From Streptomyces abikoensis (GTDB lineage: Bacteria; Actinomycetota; Actinomycetes; Streptomycetales; Streptomycetaceae), in NCBI RefSeq assembly GCF_014648775.1, contig NZ_BMRT01000011.1, positions 94,725 to 158,724 of the forward strand: a stretch of DNA of 64,000 nucleotides. The letters run 5' to 3'. This document shows positions 35,179 to 43,953 of this stretch, piece by piece. Numbering within the stretch: the first letter of the stretch is position 1; each line of letters opens with the position of its first letter. The position numbers were made by a program, and so were the translations under genes. The notes under the pieces are model-generated. The model had not been told where the DNA came from. It searched no databases and saw only the letters and a program-made list of their open reading frames with translations.

Positions 35179-35373
35179 GCCGTCTACCCTCGAAGCAGGG
35201 GCCGGCGTCCCGCCCCCGCACTCCCCGTGACGGCCACGCCACGCGTCAGGCCCGGGGAAACATCATCATTCTGTGACAGCCGGAACCCGCTGCCGGACGG
35301 GCCCACTCCTTACAGATGTCACAGCAATCCAGCAGTATCCGCGCCTTTGTCGCCACCGCAGTAAGGATTTCCG

Positions 35374-36477
35374 ATGTCGTACCAGTCGCCCACCACCTAC
35401 CAGGCCCGGCGCCGTCCCTCCCGCGCCAAACGCTGGGTGATCGCTGGGGCGTCCGTCGTCACGCTCGGGCTCATCGCCTGGCCGGTGATGTCCTACTACG
35501 AGATACCCCCGTTCACGGACAAGGGCGACGCGATCTCCTTCGGCGGGTCGGGCGACGGCAAGAACGGCGACCAGGCGCCCGGCTCCAAGGCCCAGATGCC
35601 CCTCGGCCCCAGCGCCGGCTTCAAGATCTCCGGCACCGTCCCCGAGGACGGCACCAAGATCGCCGTCACCACCTACAAGGGCAAGAAGTCCGGCTTCGAA
35701 GGCAAGGTCTGGGTCTGGGCCCCGAAGGAGTACGACGACCCGAAGTACGCCAAGAGCGGCTTCCCCGTCCTCATCGCCCTCCCCGGCGGCGCCGGGTACC
35801 CCAGCAACTACTGGATGGGCACCGACCTCAAGCTCGAGGCGTCCATCTCCAAGTGGGCCCAGGAAGGCAAGAGCCTCCCCTTCATCATCGCCATGCCGGT
35901 CCTCAACCCCGAGAACCACGACAAGGACCCCAAGGACCCCAAGGCCGGGCTCTACTGGGACGGCAGCGACATCCCCGGCCAGCCCAAGATGGGCACCTGG
36001 CTCACCGAGGACGTTCCCCAGCTCATCAAGGAGAACTTCCGCACCATCAAGTCGCGTGACGGCTGGGCCTTCATGGGTTCCTCGACCGGCGCCTCCGCGG
36101 GCCTGAAGTCGGTCCTCCAGAAGCCCGACCAGTTCAAGGCGGTCATCGCCTCCGGCCCCGACATCGTCCCCGACTCCCGCCTGTGGGCCGGACACGAGAA
36201 GGAGAAGGCCGACAACAACTCCGACGTCCTCGCCCAGCGCCTCATCGCCAAGAAGGGCCCCGAGGTCTACCTCGCCTTCCAGGTCGGCTCCAACGAACCG
36301 GTCAAGCCCCCGATCGACCGCTTCCTCGCCAAGTACGGCGACAACAAGGGCCCGATCAAGACCAAGTACCGGATCAACGTCGGCGGCCAGCACAACGCGG
36401 CCTCCTACGTCCCCAACATGGAGGCCGGGGGCCTCATCCAGTGGATCAGCGAGCACATGCAGGGCCCCACGACCTGA
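35374..36477 (+). CDS. Membrane-anchored esterase-D-like alpha/beta hydrolase
   Basis: A 367-aa protein. An N-terminal basic stretch and one hydrophobic helix (about residues 20-40) would anchor it with the catalytic part outside. The hydrolase core contains the nucleophile elbow MGSSTGAS (Ser in GxSxG). A late GGQHNAASY supplies the catalytic His, as in esterase D/mycolyltransferase-like folds (PF00756 type). ATG 35374 follows AAGGA. A truncated paralogue lies at the window end (63715-64000). An envelope ester-modifying role is plausible but unproven. Confidence 0.85.
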   Translation: MSYQSPTTYQARRRPSRAKRWVIAGASVVTLGLIAWPVMSYYEIPPFTDKGDAISFGGSGDGKNGDQAPGSKAQMPLGPSAGFKISGTVPEDGTKIAVTTYKGKKSGFEGKVWVWAPKEYDDPKYAKSGFPVLIALPGGAGYPSNYWMGTDLKLEASISKWAQEGKSLPFIIAMPVLNPENHDKDPKDPKAGLYWDGSDIPGQPKMGTWLTEDVPQLIKENFRTIKSRDGWAFMGSSTGASAGLKSVLQKPDQFKAVIASGPDIVPDSRLWAGHEKEKADNNSDVLAQRLIAKKGPEVYLAFQVGSNEPVKPPIDRFLAKYGDNKGPIKTKYRINVGGQHNAASYVPNMEAGGLIQWISEHMQGPTT

Positions 36478-36575
36478 CCCGCGCACCGGTGCCGACATGC
36501 ACGCCGAGCGGATGCGTGTGAGGCTGCTGGGGGCGAAGCCGCCCACCGCCCGTCTCGTCGAGGAGTGAGCACGGC

Positions 36576-36776
36576 ATGGACAGCAGCAGGAAACGCGACC
36601 CGTACCGCGACAACGGCGACTACGTCGAGGACATGACGGAGGAGACGCTGGGGCAGCGCGAGCAGTCCCGGCAGAGCGTGCAGGGCGGGCAGCAGGACGA
36701 GCGGAGCCGGCGGCTGAACGACGACCTGAACGATGAGCTGGGCGACGACCGGGACGACCTCGACGACCTCCCGTAA
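36576..36776 (+). CDS. Small acidic hydrophilic protein
   Basis: A 66-aa protein dominated by Asp, Arg, Glu and Gln, ending in a DDRDDLDDLP-type acidic tail. It has no hydrophobic segment and is probably disordered. It starts with a GAGGAG-like ribosome site in the correct place and is followed by a strong hairpin. No family is recognised. Confidence 0.6.
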   Translation: MDSSRKRDPYRDNGDYVEDMTEETLGQREQSRQSVQGGQQDERSRRLNDDLNDELGDDRDDLDDLP

Positions 36777-36781
36777 CCCCA

Positions 36782-36820
36782 CCCGGCCGGTCCGGAGCGC
36801 CCCGGCGCGGACCGGCCGGG
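36782..36820. terminator. Bidirectional hairpin terminator
   Basis: A perfect 13-bp stem (CCCGGCCGGTCCG and its complement) with a 13-base loop lies between two convergent genes (36576 and 36873), 6 bases after the upstream stop. Confidence 0.8.
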
Positions 36821-36872
36821 GGCGGTCACCCCGTGTCATGGCGGCACCCGTCAGGAGGCCACCGGGCAGCCG

Positions 36873-37280
36873 TCAGGAAGGCAGGTGCCCCAGCCCTCCG
36901 GACGCCAGCCTCCCGAAGGGCGGGCCGTCCTTGGTGGCCGCCTTCGCGGTCTCACCGACGGCCTCGCCCGCCGACCCCGCCGCGCGGCCGACGGTCTGCT
37001 GGACGGCGGACGTCGACGACTTCACGGCTGTACCGCCCGTCCGGCCGGCCGCGGGGACCACCTTGCCGACGGCACCGCCCCCGGCGTCGCCGATCACCCT
37101 CGTCGACTTCTGGGCGGCCTCGTCCACCGCCGACCCCAGATTGCCGGGATCGGCCATGGTGACGCCCTTCAGGTCGAGCCCGGTGGGCAGCGGGGCGGCG
37201 TACGCGGTGGCCCCCGGCCCGACGGCACCCGCGCCCAGGGCGGCCACGGCCAGGGCGGCCGTCGCAAGGACTCGTCGCAT
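36873..37280 (-). CDS. Small secreted Ala/Gly-rich protein
   Basis: A 135-aa exported protein. The signal peptide is MRRVLATAALAVAALGAG followed by an AYA-A site near residue 28. The mature part is low-complexity Gly/Ala/Thr with repeated VG-x-x-A motifs and no Cys. I prefer ATG 37280 because AGGAG is too close to the adjacent ATG at 37283. It resembles the many small secreted proteins of Streptomyces without assigned function. Confidence 0.72.
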   Translation of the reverse strand: MRRVLATAALAVAALGAGAVGPGATAYAAPLPTGLDLKGVTMADPGNLGSAVDEAAQKSTRVIGDAGGGAVGKVVPAAGRTGGTAVKSSTSAVQQTVGRAAGSAGEAVGETAKAATKDGPPFGRLASGGLGHLPS

Positions 37281-37413
37281 CATGACTCCTTCGATCGTCG
37301 ACGGAAGAGCCTCCACGACAAGAACGAGCAGGAGACGACACCGGACACGTCACAGGGGCAGGCCGCGAGCCCATTCCCTCCACCACAGTAAAGAACGGCG
37401 TCCGGTCATTCGA

Positions 37414-38259
37414 TCACCCCGGCCGGCCGCCGGTGCGGTGCCGGACCCAGACGTTGGGCTCGACGTAGACCGCCCGGTCGTGCGCGATGTCGCAGCGCAC
37501 GGGGGTGAGCGCGCCCGGCACCTCGACGTCGCCGTCGCGGTCGAAGGGCAGACCGGTCCACCGCCGCCACTCGGCCAGGGAGCCGCTGACCGTCATCGAC
37601 GCCGGAGCGACCTTCTCGATGACGCCACCGGCCCTCACGTGCACCCGCAGCCACGGGTCGGCCGGCAGGCCGTCGTCGCGCCGCCGGAGCGCGTAGTCGG
37701 CCATGGGGACGCGCGGCTCCAGGTGCTTGGCCGTGGGCCGCACGGGAGCCAGGAGCACGTCGTGGCCCTGCCGGCCGACGGCCTCCCGCATCGCGGTGAG
37801 CATGCGGGAGGACAGACCGCGGCCGAGGTATTCCCTGTCCACGGTTATCTCCAGCGCGCTCGCCGTCGTGGGGGAGACGCCCCAGTGCCGGTCGTCGGAC
37901 GCCCACACCAGGACACGGTCCCACCCCTGGTCCGGCGTCTCCTCGCGCCCGTCGAGCGAGGCGTTGAAGGGCACGCTCAGCCCGCGCGCCACGACACGGT
38001 CGCCGTCCGCCGCGTCCGTCGCCACGACGCAGTACTCCGGAAAGTCCTCGGGCACCCGGCCCAACAGGGCACCCACCACCGGCTCGTGGGCGGTGAAGAC
38101 CGGCCAGGTGTCGTCGATCTCGTAGATCCGGGGAATCAGCGCCGGGCGCTCGGCGAGTGTCGTGATCGTGATGCTGTCGATATCTCTCACGGCAGCGCAC
38201 CCTGTCACAGGGGCAACCCGCCGTGCCAGCGAATTCACCGCCGCCGTCCCTCCGGTCAT
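37414..38259 (-). CDS. GNAT-type acetyltransferase coupled to the psu operon
   Basis: A 281-aa protein with a GNAT-like acetyl-CoA segment (EITVDREYLGRGLSSRML near residues 139-156) and long flanking regions. The ATG at 38259 overlaps the kinase stop (ATGA at 38259-38256), arguing for translation with the kinase. A GTG at 38190 is an alternative start but lacks a ribosome site. Its acceptor is unknown; the operon suggests a nucleoside-derived metabolite or protein control of the pathway. Confidence 0.75.
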   Translation of the reverse strand: MTGGTAAVNSLARRVAPVTGCAAVRDIDSITITTLAERPALIPRIYEIDDTWPVFTAHEPVVGALLGRVPEDFPEYCVVATDAADGDRVVARGLSVPFNASLDGREETPDQGWDRVLVWASDDRHWGVSPTTASALEITVDREYLGRGLSSRMLTAMREAVGRQGHDVLLAPVRPTAKHLEPRVPMADYALRRRDDGLPADPWLRVHVRAGGVIEKVAPASMTVSGSLAEWRRWTGLPFDRDGDVEVPGALTPVRCDIAHDRAVYVEPNVWVRHRTGGRPG

Positions 38260-39164
38260 CCCGGGTCGCGCGGTCGGCCGCCGATGACCGTGACGGCCTC
38301 GGCGGCGGTCCGGCAGCCGTGCCGCGCGGCCTCGACCGGGCCGTGGCCCGCGAGCCGGGCCGCGAGGAAACCCCCGGTGAAGGCGTCACCCGCACCCGTC
38401 GTGTCCACAGCCGTCGCGGGCCTGGCCGGCACACGGGCGACGACCGCGCCCGATGCCGCCACCAGCGCGCCCCGCGCGCCCCTCGTCGACACCACGAGCG
38501 GAAAGCGCCGGCTCAGCTCGGCCGCCGCGTCCGCCGGCCCGGAACACCCCGTGAGCAGCGCAGCCTCGTGATGACTGGGCAGGAGGACGTCCGCTCCGGC
38601 GATCGCCGCGAGGAAACGGTCCGTACCGAAGCCGGCGATGAAACCCGCCGACGCCGGGTCGACGCTCACCGGTATGGAGCGGGCGCGGGCCGCGTCCATC
38701 GCCAGCCGGGCCGCCGCGCGGCTGGCATCGGCGAAGAAGAGATAGCCGGAAACATGCAGATGACCGACCCCGGCGAGCAGCTCGCCGTCCCAGTCGGCGG
38801 TGGACAGACGCAACACCGCGCCGCTGTCGGTGAGGAACGTCCGCTCACCGTCGGCGCCGACCAGGCAGACGACCGTGCCGGTCGGCGCGGCGGGATCGGC
38901 CACCAGACGCGGCCGGACCCCGGCCGCGCGGAGCGCGCGCTCGTGCGCGTCCACCTCTTCCGCGCCCACCCGGGCCAGGAGGCGGACGTCCTCGGCGCCC
39001 GAACGGGCCGCCCAGCAGGCCACATTGGCCCCCGCGCCGCCGGGCAGGGTGGCGATATCGGCCGCCGTGTCGGTCGCGGGCGCGAGCGGCGAGCGATGGC
39101 GGGCGACGATGTCGGTCACCACATCGCCGACGACGAGCAGCCCTCCGGACCCGCCGCCCCTCAC
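38256..39164 (-). CDS. psuK: PfkB-family kinase, probable pseudouridine kinase
   Basis: A 302-aa ribokinase-fold sugar/nucleoside kinase. It has the N-terminal GGAGANVACWAARSG substrate loop near residue 40 and the C-terminal DTTGAGDAFTGGFLA anion hole with the catalytic Asp near 255. Its GTG overlaps the psuG stop (GTGA at 39164-39161). Because psuG encodes the matching glycosidase, the substrate is most likely pseudouridine, phosphorylated to the 5'-phosphate. The PfkB fold alone would not prove that. Confidence 0.85.
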   Translation of the reverse strand: MRGGGSGGLLVVGDVVTDIVARHRSPLAPATDTAADIATLPGGAGANVACWAARSGAEDVRLLARVGAEEVDAHERALRAAGVRPRLVADPAAPTGTVVCLVGADGERTFLTDSGAVLRLSTADWDGELLAGVGHLHVSGYLFFADASRAAARLAMDAARARSIPVSVDPASAGFIAGFGTDRFLAAIAGADVLLPSHHEAALLTGCSGPADAAAELSRRFPLVVSTRGARGALVAASGAVVARVPARPATAVDTTGAGDAFTGGFLAARLAGHGPVEAARHGCRTAAEAVTVIGGRPRDPG

Positions 39165-40087
39165 GCGGCGTACGCCTTGGCGATCTCGGCCGCCAGCCGG
39201 ACATTGCCGCGCACCGCCGCCACGTTGGCCTCCAAGGACGCGCCGTCGGTATGCCGGACGAGGTGGTCGAGGAGGAACGGGGTGACCGCCTGCCCGGTGA
39301 CGCCCTCCCGTGCGCACGCCGCCAGCGCCCCGGCCAGCACCCGGTCGTGCAGCGCCGGGTCCAGCTGCTGATCCACGGGGACGGGGTTCGCGACGACGAG
39401 AGCCGAGGGCGGGCCACCCAGCGCGTCCTGGGCGCGCAGCACGTCCGCCACCTCGGCCGCCGTTTCGACCGTCCAGTCGACCGGCACACCGGAGCCGGTG
39501 AGGTAGAAGCCGGGGAACTCCCTCGTCCGGAAACCCAGCACCCCCACGCCCAGCGTCTCCAGGCGCTGCAACGTCGCGGGCACGTCCAGGACCGATTTCA
39601 CCCCCGCGCACACCACCGCGATCCGGGTCCGCGCCAGCAGGCGCAGATCGGCGGACTCGTCCTGCGTCTCGGCCCACTCGCGGTGGACGCCGCCCAGGCC
39701 GCCCGTCGCGAACACCCGGATCCCGGCCCGTTCCGCGAGGAACGCCGTCCCCGACACCGTCGTCGCCCCGCTGGCCCCCGCCGCCACGGCGGGCGCCAGA
39801 TCGCGGCTCCCCAGCTTGCGCAGCCCGTCCTCGCCCGCCACCCGCGCCAGTCGCGCCTCGTCCAGGCCGATGTGCGGTCGCCCGTCCAGCACCGCGACGG
39901 TCGCGGGTACGGCACCGCCGGCCCGTACGAGCTCCTCCAGCTCCTCCGCCACCCGCAGGTTCCGCGGCCGGGGCAGCCCGTGCGAGATGATCGTCGACTC
40001 CAGGGCCACCACCGGCCGGCCGCGGTCCAGCGCCTCCCGGACCTCGTCCGAGACGACCAGCGGCTCCCGAGCCGATTCCTCCGCCAT
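39161..40087 (-). CDS. psuG: Pseudouridine-5'-phosphate glycosidase
   Basis: A 308-aa enzyme that splits pseudouridine 5'-phosphate to uracil and ribose 5-phosphate. The family motifs are strong: VALESTIISHGLPRPRN near residue 25, the KLGSRDLAPAVA block, GATTVSGTAFLAERAGI, a catalytic Lys in CAGVKSVLDVPATLQ, and a late TPFLLDHL segment. ATG 40087 with GGAAGGGG upstream is the family start. It is first in a psuG-psuK-acetyltransferase operon chained by 4-base overlaps. Confidence 0.95.
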   Translation of the reverse strand: MAEESAREPLVVSDEVREALDRGRPVVALESTIISHGLPRPRNLRVAEELEELVRAGGAVPATVAVLDGRPHIGLDEARLARVAGEDGLRKLGSRDLAPAVAAGASGATTVSGTAFLAERAGIRVFATGGLGGVHREWAETQDESADLRLLARTRIAVVCAGVKSVLDVPATLQRLETLGVGVLGFRTREFPGFYLTGSGVPVDWTVETAAEVADVLRAQDALGGPPSALVVANPVPVDQQLDPALHDRVLAGALAACAREGVTGQAVTPFLLDHLVRHTDGASLEANVAAVRGNVRLAAEIAKAYAA

Positions 40088-40203
40088 CGCAAGCCCCTTC
40101 CGCCACACCCCGCGCGCTACCGCGCACCGGCCTCCTGGTCGCAGAGACCGTTCCCAGCCTCGCGGCAGCGGAAGCCTCCCGGGGCGGAGGGAGACCGGAA
40201 CCG

Positions 40204-40647
40204 TCACTTCACCTTGTACTCGCACATCTTGTCGGACTTGCCGTCCTGATTGTCCGCGACCTTCTTCCCGTCGACGGTGATGACGCAGGGCGCCGCGTGC
40301 AGCATGCCGTCAGGGCCGTGGACGGAGCCGGGGACGACCGACACCAACAGGCCGACCTTCTTCTCGGCGTCCGTCGTCAAGGTGATGGTCGAGGTCTTCT
40401 TCCAGGGCAGCTGCACCTGTTCCATCTTGTTGGTGTCCAGGTTGTAGTAGACCGACGTCGTGCCGCTGCCGAGGACTTCCAGCGTCACCTCGTGCTTGAC
40501 CTCGCCGCTCCCGCCTTCCGCCTTCGCCTTCGGCTGCGCGGAGGTCGCGGGCTTGTCGGCGGCCGCCGGGCCGCTGCCGTCGCTGCCGCATCCCGTCAGC
40601 AGAGTCGCGGTCAGGGCGAGAGCCGCACCCGTGATGATCTTGCGCAA
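40204..40647 (-). CDS. MmpS-like small lipoprotein
   Basis: A 147-aa lipoprotein starting at TTG 40647, which follows AGGAGGAAA. The signal is RKIITGAALALTATLLTGC with the lipidated Cys at about residue 20. The mature part has V-x-L-E-V-x-G-S-G-T-T-S-V-x-Y, LPWKKTSTITL and a PCVITVDGKKV end with two Cys. This matches the beta-sandwich of actinobacterial MmpS-like proteins. No MmpL transporter is adjacent, so its partner is unknown. Confidence 0.75.
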   Translation of the reverse strand: MRKIITGAALALTATLLTGCGSDGSGPAAADKPATSAQPKAKAEGGSGEVKHEVTLEVLGSGTTSVYYNLDTNKMEQVQLPWKKTSTITLTTDAEKKVGLLVSVVPGSVHGPDGMLHAAPCVITVDGKKVADNQDGKSDKMCEYKVK

Positions 40648-40737
40648 AGTTTCCTCCTGGTCGGACAAGTGAACGATCTTAGTGGGGTGCGGGTGCCGAC
40701 CCTGTCCACCACGTCGAGTCCGACCGGGAGCGGTACG

Positions 40738-41148
40738 TCACGGACGGCCGTCGCCGCGCTTCTCCCGCCGCGCGGCCAGGACGTCGTCGATGACGAACGG
40801 GAGCAGACCGAGCGGCGGCCCGGGCGGCGGCCTGCGGAGAGACGCGGCGATCTTGTCGTTGATCTCGCGGACGATCCTGCGCGCCTCCTCCTCGCTCCGG
40901 GCCGCCACCGCCGCCGCCAGGGCGTCCTCCGCCTCCTTGCGCAACGCCAGCGTCGGCGGCAGGAACGAGATGTTCTCGCGGCGCATCTTCTCCTTGACCC
41001 ACCAGTCCGCGTCATAGGGCCGGTCGATGCCCGCCAGGGGCCTGCCGAAGCCCGGCAGGTCGCGGAAGTCGCCGCGCTCCTCGGCTTCCCGGATCTGCTT
41101 GTCCGCCCACGACTCGAAGTCCGACACACGGGGTTTACGGTCGGTCAC
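40738..41148 (-). CDS. DUF1992 family protein
   Basis: A 136-aa protein with the DUF1992 pattern: a WADKQIREAEERGDF start, the L-P-G-F-G-R-P-L motif, and a central KEKMRRENISFLPP-type segment. The domain also occurs in DNAJC28-like proteins, and its function is not settled. GTG 41148 follows GGGAGGAG and precedes the family N-terminus. Monocistronic. Confidence 0.88.
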   Translation of the reverse strand: MTDRKPRVSDFESWADKQIREAEERGDFRDLPGFGRPLAGIDRPYDADWWVKEKMRRENISFLPPTLALRKEAEDALAAAVAARSEEEARRIVREINDKIAASLRRPPPGPPLGLLPFVIDDVLAARREKRGDGRP

Positions 41149-41279
41149 AGTCCGCTCCTCCCGGCCGCGGCGCCCCCGCCCACGACCCGTGTCCAGCACA
41201 CCGCCTGTCACCCCAAGGATCCCAGACGCGCCGCGGGAACGGGCCTCGGCGCCCGCACGCCCGGCCGTAGGGTGGCGGC

Positions 41280-42008
41280 GTGAGGAGACACATCACGTTC
41301 GATCGCCTCCACAACTTCCGGGACCTCGGCGGCTACCCGGCCGCCGACGGGCGCACGGTCCGGTGGGGCAGGCTGTTCCGCTCGGACTCGCTGGGCAAGC
41401 TGCGCGACCAGGACTGGGACCGCTTCCTCGCGCTGGGCGTCCGCACCGTGATCGACCTCAGACACCCTTGGGAGGCCGAACGCAGCGGACGCGTCCCGCA
41501 CCACCCCTCGCTCGCCTACCACAACCTGAGCATCGAGCACCGCCCTTACGACCAGGCCGCCTTGGGCCCCGATGTCGAACCCGCCCGCTACCTCGCCGAC
41601 AGATACGCCGAAGTGGCACACGACGGCGTCAAGGAGCTCCGCCGGGCCCTGGAGATCGTCGCCGGTGACACCGGACCGCTCGTCTTCCACTGCCACTCCG
41701 GCAAGGACCGCACCGGCCTGTTCGCCATGCTGGTGCTCGCCCTGATCGGCGTGCACGAGGACGACATCGCCGCCGACTTCGCCCTCACCGGGGTGGCCAC
41801 TGAACACCTGGTCGCCGAATGGCATGCCGGCTATCCGCATCTGACGCTCGGATGGCCCGCCTACGGTCGCGCGCCTGCCGGGATCATGCGCCTCTTCATG
41901 GCCGAGCTGACCGCGCGGTACGGGTCGATCCGGGGCTACGCCGCACAGCGGCTCGGTGTCGACGACGACCTGGTGTCGGCGCTTCGCGGACAGCTCCTGA
42001 CACCCTGA
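41280..42008 (+). CDS. Tyrosine/phosphoinositide-type protein phosphatase
   Basis: A 242-aa phosphatase of the bacterial tyrosine phosphatase group (Y_phosphatase3, LipA/PtpB-like). The start is FDRLHNFRDLGGYPAADGRTV, followed by GRLFRSDSL and TVIDLRHPWE. The P-loop is HCHSGKDRTG at about residues 136-145, with Cys nucleophile and Arg. The GTG start at 41280 fits the family. Substrates could be phosphoproteins or phosphoinositides. Confidence 0.92.
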   Translation: MRRHITFDRLHNFRDLGGYPAADGRTVRWGRLFRSDSLGKLRDQDWDRFLALGVRTVIDLRHPWEAERSGRVPHHPSLAYHNLSIEHRPYDQAALGPDVEPARYLADRYAEVAHDGVKELRRALEIVAGDTGPLVFHCHSGKDRTGLFAMLVLALIGVHEDDIAADFALTGVATEHLVAEWHAGYPHLTLGWPAYGRAPAGIMRLFMAELTARYGSIRGYAAQRLGVDDDLVSALRGQLLTP

Positions 42009-42119
42009 GCGGCCCGGCCTCCGGTGTCGCCGACGGCGCCGCGGTGGCCGGATGCGCGCCCCGCGCCCCCGTGTGAACCTGAAATTGTCGCGGAAGCCCG
42101 ATGTGAGAGGGGGCCCGCC

Positions 42120-42338
42120 ATGGTCGGACTGCCGAAATGGGGAAACAAGGAATCCCGCGCCGCCGAACACGAGCGAAAGCAGCGGGAAAAGCAGGAAAAG
42201 AAGGAAAGGGCGGCGGTAAAAGCCGGGAAGGAAGCGGAGGAGACGACGCGGAGTGTCTACAAGCCCGCGCCCGAGCAGGACATCCTCGGCTGGGGCCACC
42301 GCGGGGAGTCGTCCCCCAGCAGTGATCCGCCCGAATGA
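42120..42338 (+). CDS. Small Lys/Glu-rich protein
   Basis: A 72-aa charged protein. The central stretch of alternating Lys, Arg, Glu and Gln (about residues 10-40) suggests a single long helix or coiled coil. A short Pro/Ser end follows. ATG 42120 is preceded by GAGAGGGGG. Its stop merges into a strong bidirectional terminator. No family is recognised. Confidence 0.6.
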   Translation: MVGLPKWGNKESRAAEHERKQREKQEKKERAAVKAGKEAEETTRSVYKPAPEQDILGWGHRGESSPSSDPPE

Positions 42339-42375
42339 CGGGAGCCACCTGCCCGGCAGGGCAGGTGGCTCCCGT
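42338..42375. terminator. Very strong bidirectional terminator
   Basis: A perfect 17-bp stem (ACGGGAGCCACCTGCCC and complement) with a GGCA loop sits between the convergent genes ending at 42338 and 42398. It begins on the last base of the upstream stop codon. Confidence 0.92.
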
Positions 42376-42397
42376 CGTCATTGACGTCGGCAGTGAC

Positions 42398-43750
42398 TCA
42401 CACGAGTTCGAGTTGCGGTTCCGGTCGCCGCGCCGGCACGGCCTTCGGCTCCCACGACCTGGTGGTCCGCACATAGCCGTAGATCACCGAGGCCATCGCC
42501 AGGACGAGGAGCGGTCCGGCCAGCCACGGGTGCTCGGCCATCTCCACCGGCAGATAGCGGTAGGACAGCAGGAGCGCGGTGAAGACCGTCGCGCCGTAGG
42601 CGACCAGCCGGGCTCCCGACCGGTCCCAGCCGCGGTCGAGCGAGCGCAGGCCCGCCTCGATCGTGAGCGAGAACACCACACCGGCGATCAGGTCCGCGCC
42701 GTAGTGGTAGCCGAATCCCAGGGTCGCGCTGAGCGTGGCGATCAGCCAGAACGTTCCCGCGTACCGCAGGGCTCGCGGTCCCTTGCGGGAATGAATGAAG
42801 ATCGCGGTGGCCCACGCCGTGTGGAGGCTGGGCATGCAGTTGCGCGGGGTGATCCCGTCGTACGGCACCGGGTGCGGGGCACCGATCGGCGGGGGAGTGT
42901 GCGGCCACAGGTCGGCCACCGCCCATTGCAGGCCGCCGGTGCCGGAGGTGCCCGGACCGTACGCGAAGATCGGCCCGACCACCGGGAAGATCATGTAGAT
43001 GGCCGGCCCGAGGAGGCCGATCACCAGGAAGGTGCGCACCAGGTGGTGGCTCGGGAAGCGGCGCTCGGCCGCCACGTTCCGCAGCTGGTACAGCGCGACG
43101 GCGACCGCCGCCACCGCGAGCTGGGCGTAGACCAGGTCGAGGACGTGGACGCCGACCGGGCCGGTGGCCTTGAGGAGCCGGCCCGCCAGCCACGACGGAT
43201 TGCCCAGCGCGTGATCGGCGGTCGCCACGTACGGGTCGAGCACCGTCGGGCGGGTCTTCGACGTGATGAGCAGCCAGGTGTCGCCGGTCTTGCGACCGGC
43301 CACCAGCAGCAGGCCCAGCCCGACGCCCTGCAGCAGCAGGACGCGCTCCCGGCCGGTGCGGCGCGTGACGGCGATGACGGCGCAGCCCAGCATCACCCAC
43401 AACGCGCCGTTGCCGAAGTAACGGCCGTCGGACATGTCGGCGCCGACCGCCCACCGCACCAGCACGAAGACGACGTCGATGCCGACCGCGACACCGGCCG
43501 CGATGAACCGCTGCCGCCAGGTGAGCACCACCATCATCAACGCCAGACCGCCGTAGAGCGGCCCCGGCTTGGGGGCGAAAATCACCTCTTTCGCCTGATT
43601 GGTGATCGGCCCCGGTACGCCGGCGCAGCGACGGGCGACGATCTCCAGCGCGATGAGGAATGCGAGGGCCACCACACCCGCCGTGGCCCACAGGATCACC
43701 CGTGGCCGACGCCACGCGGCGAACTCACTTCTGTGGTTTATAGATATCAA
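42398..43750 (-). CDS. Integral membrane PAP2-family phosphatase
   Basis: A 450-aa protein with about ten hydrophobic segments. The C-terminal half carries PAP2 motifs: NCMPSLHTAWA (PSxH with catalytic His) and FGYHYGADLIAGVV (second His and Asp). It may act on lipid phosphates or in inositol-lipid transfer, as related actinobacterial proteins do. The start is unsure: the frame opens at TTG 43750 in an AT-rich tract with no ribosome site, and GTG 43699 is an alternative. It is divergent from the lanthipeptide synthetase; a link is unproven. Confidence 0.83.
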   Translation of the reverse strand: MISINHRSEFAAWRRPRVILWATAGVVALAFLIALEIVARRCAGVPGPITNQAKEVIFAPKPGPLYGGLALMMVVLTWRQRFIAAGVAVGIDVVFVLVRWAVGADMSDGRYFGNGALWVMLGCAVIAVTRRTGRERVLLLQGVGLGLLLVAGRKTGDTWLLITSKTRPTVLDPYVATADHALGNPSWLAGRLLKATGPVGVHVLDLVYAQLAVAAVAVALYQLRNVAAERRFPSHHLVRTFLVIGLLGPAIYMIFPVVGPIFAYGPGTSGTGGLQWAVADLWPHTPPPIGAPHPVPYDGITPRNCMPSLHTAWATAIFIHSRKGPRALRYAGTFWLIATLSATLGFGYHYGADLIAGVVFSLTIEAGLRSLDRGWDRSGARLVAYGATVFTALLLSYRYLPVEMAEHPWLAGPLLVLAMASVIYGYVRTTRSWEPKAVPARRPEPQLELV

Positions 43751-43953
43751 TTGTTTGGCCGATTTGTTAGACGTTGTTTGAAGCGGTCACTCTTCGTGCC
43801 GGACAGCGTGGCCTTCCGGTGCGGGACGGGCGAGGGGGCGCTCGTCGAGAGTCCGATCATGCCATTGGTGCGATACGGGTGGCTTCGCCGGTCATGGCCG
43901 CGCCCACCGCCGGGACCATTGCCCGGGGTCGGGGCCCGTGCCATTCTGACGGC

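Noticed and set aside
35271..35324. CRP-like operator (CTGTGA and TCACAG) upstream of the esterase
   Set aside because: The half sites are 42 bases apart, far beyond CRP-type spacing.
43774..43953. N-terminal extension of the lanthionine synthetase from TTG 43774
   Set aside because: No ribosome site, no match to LanL N-termini, and it would include AT-rich promoter-like DNA.
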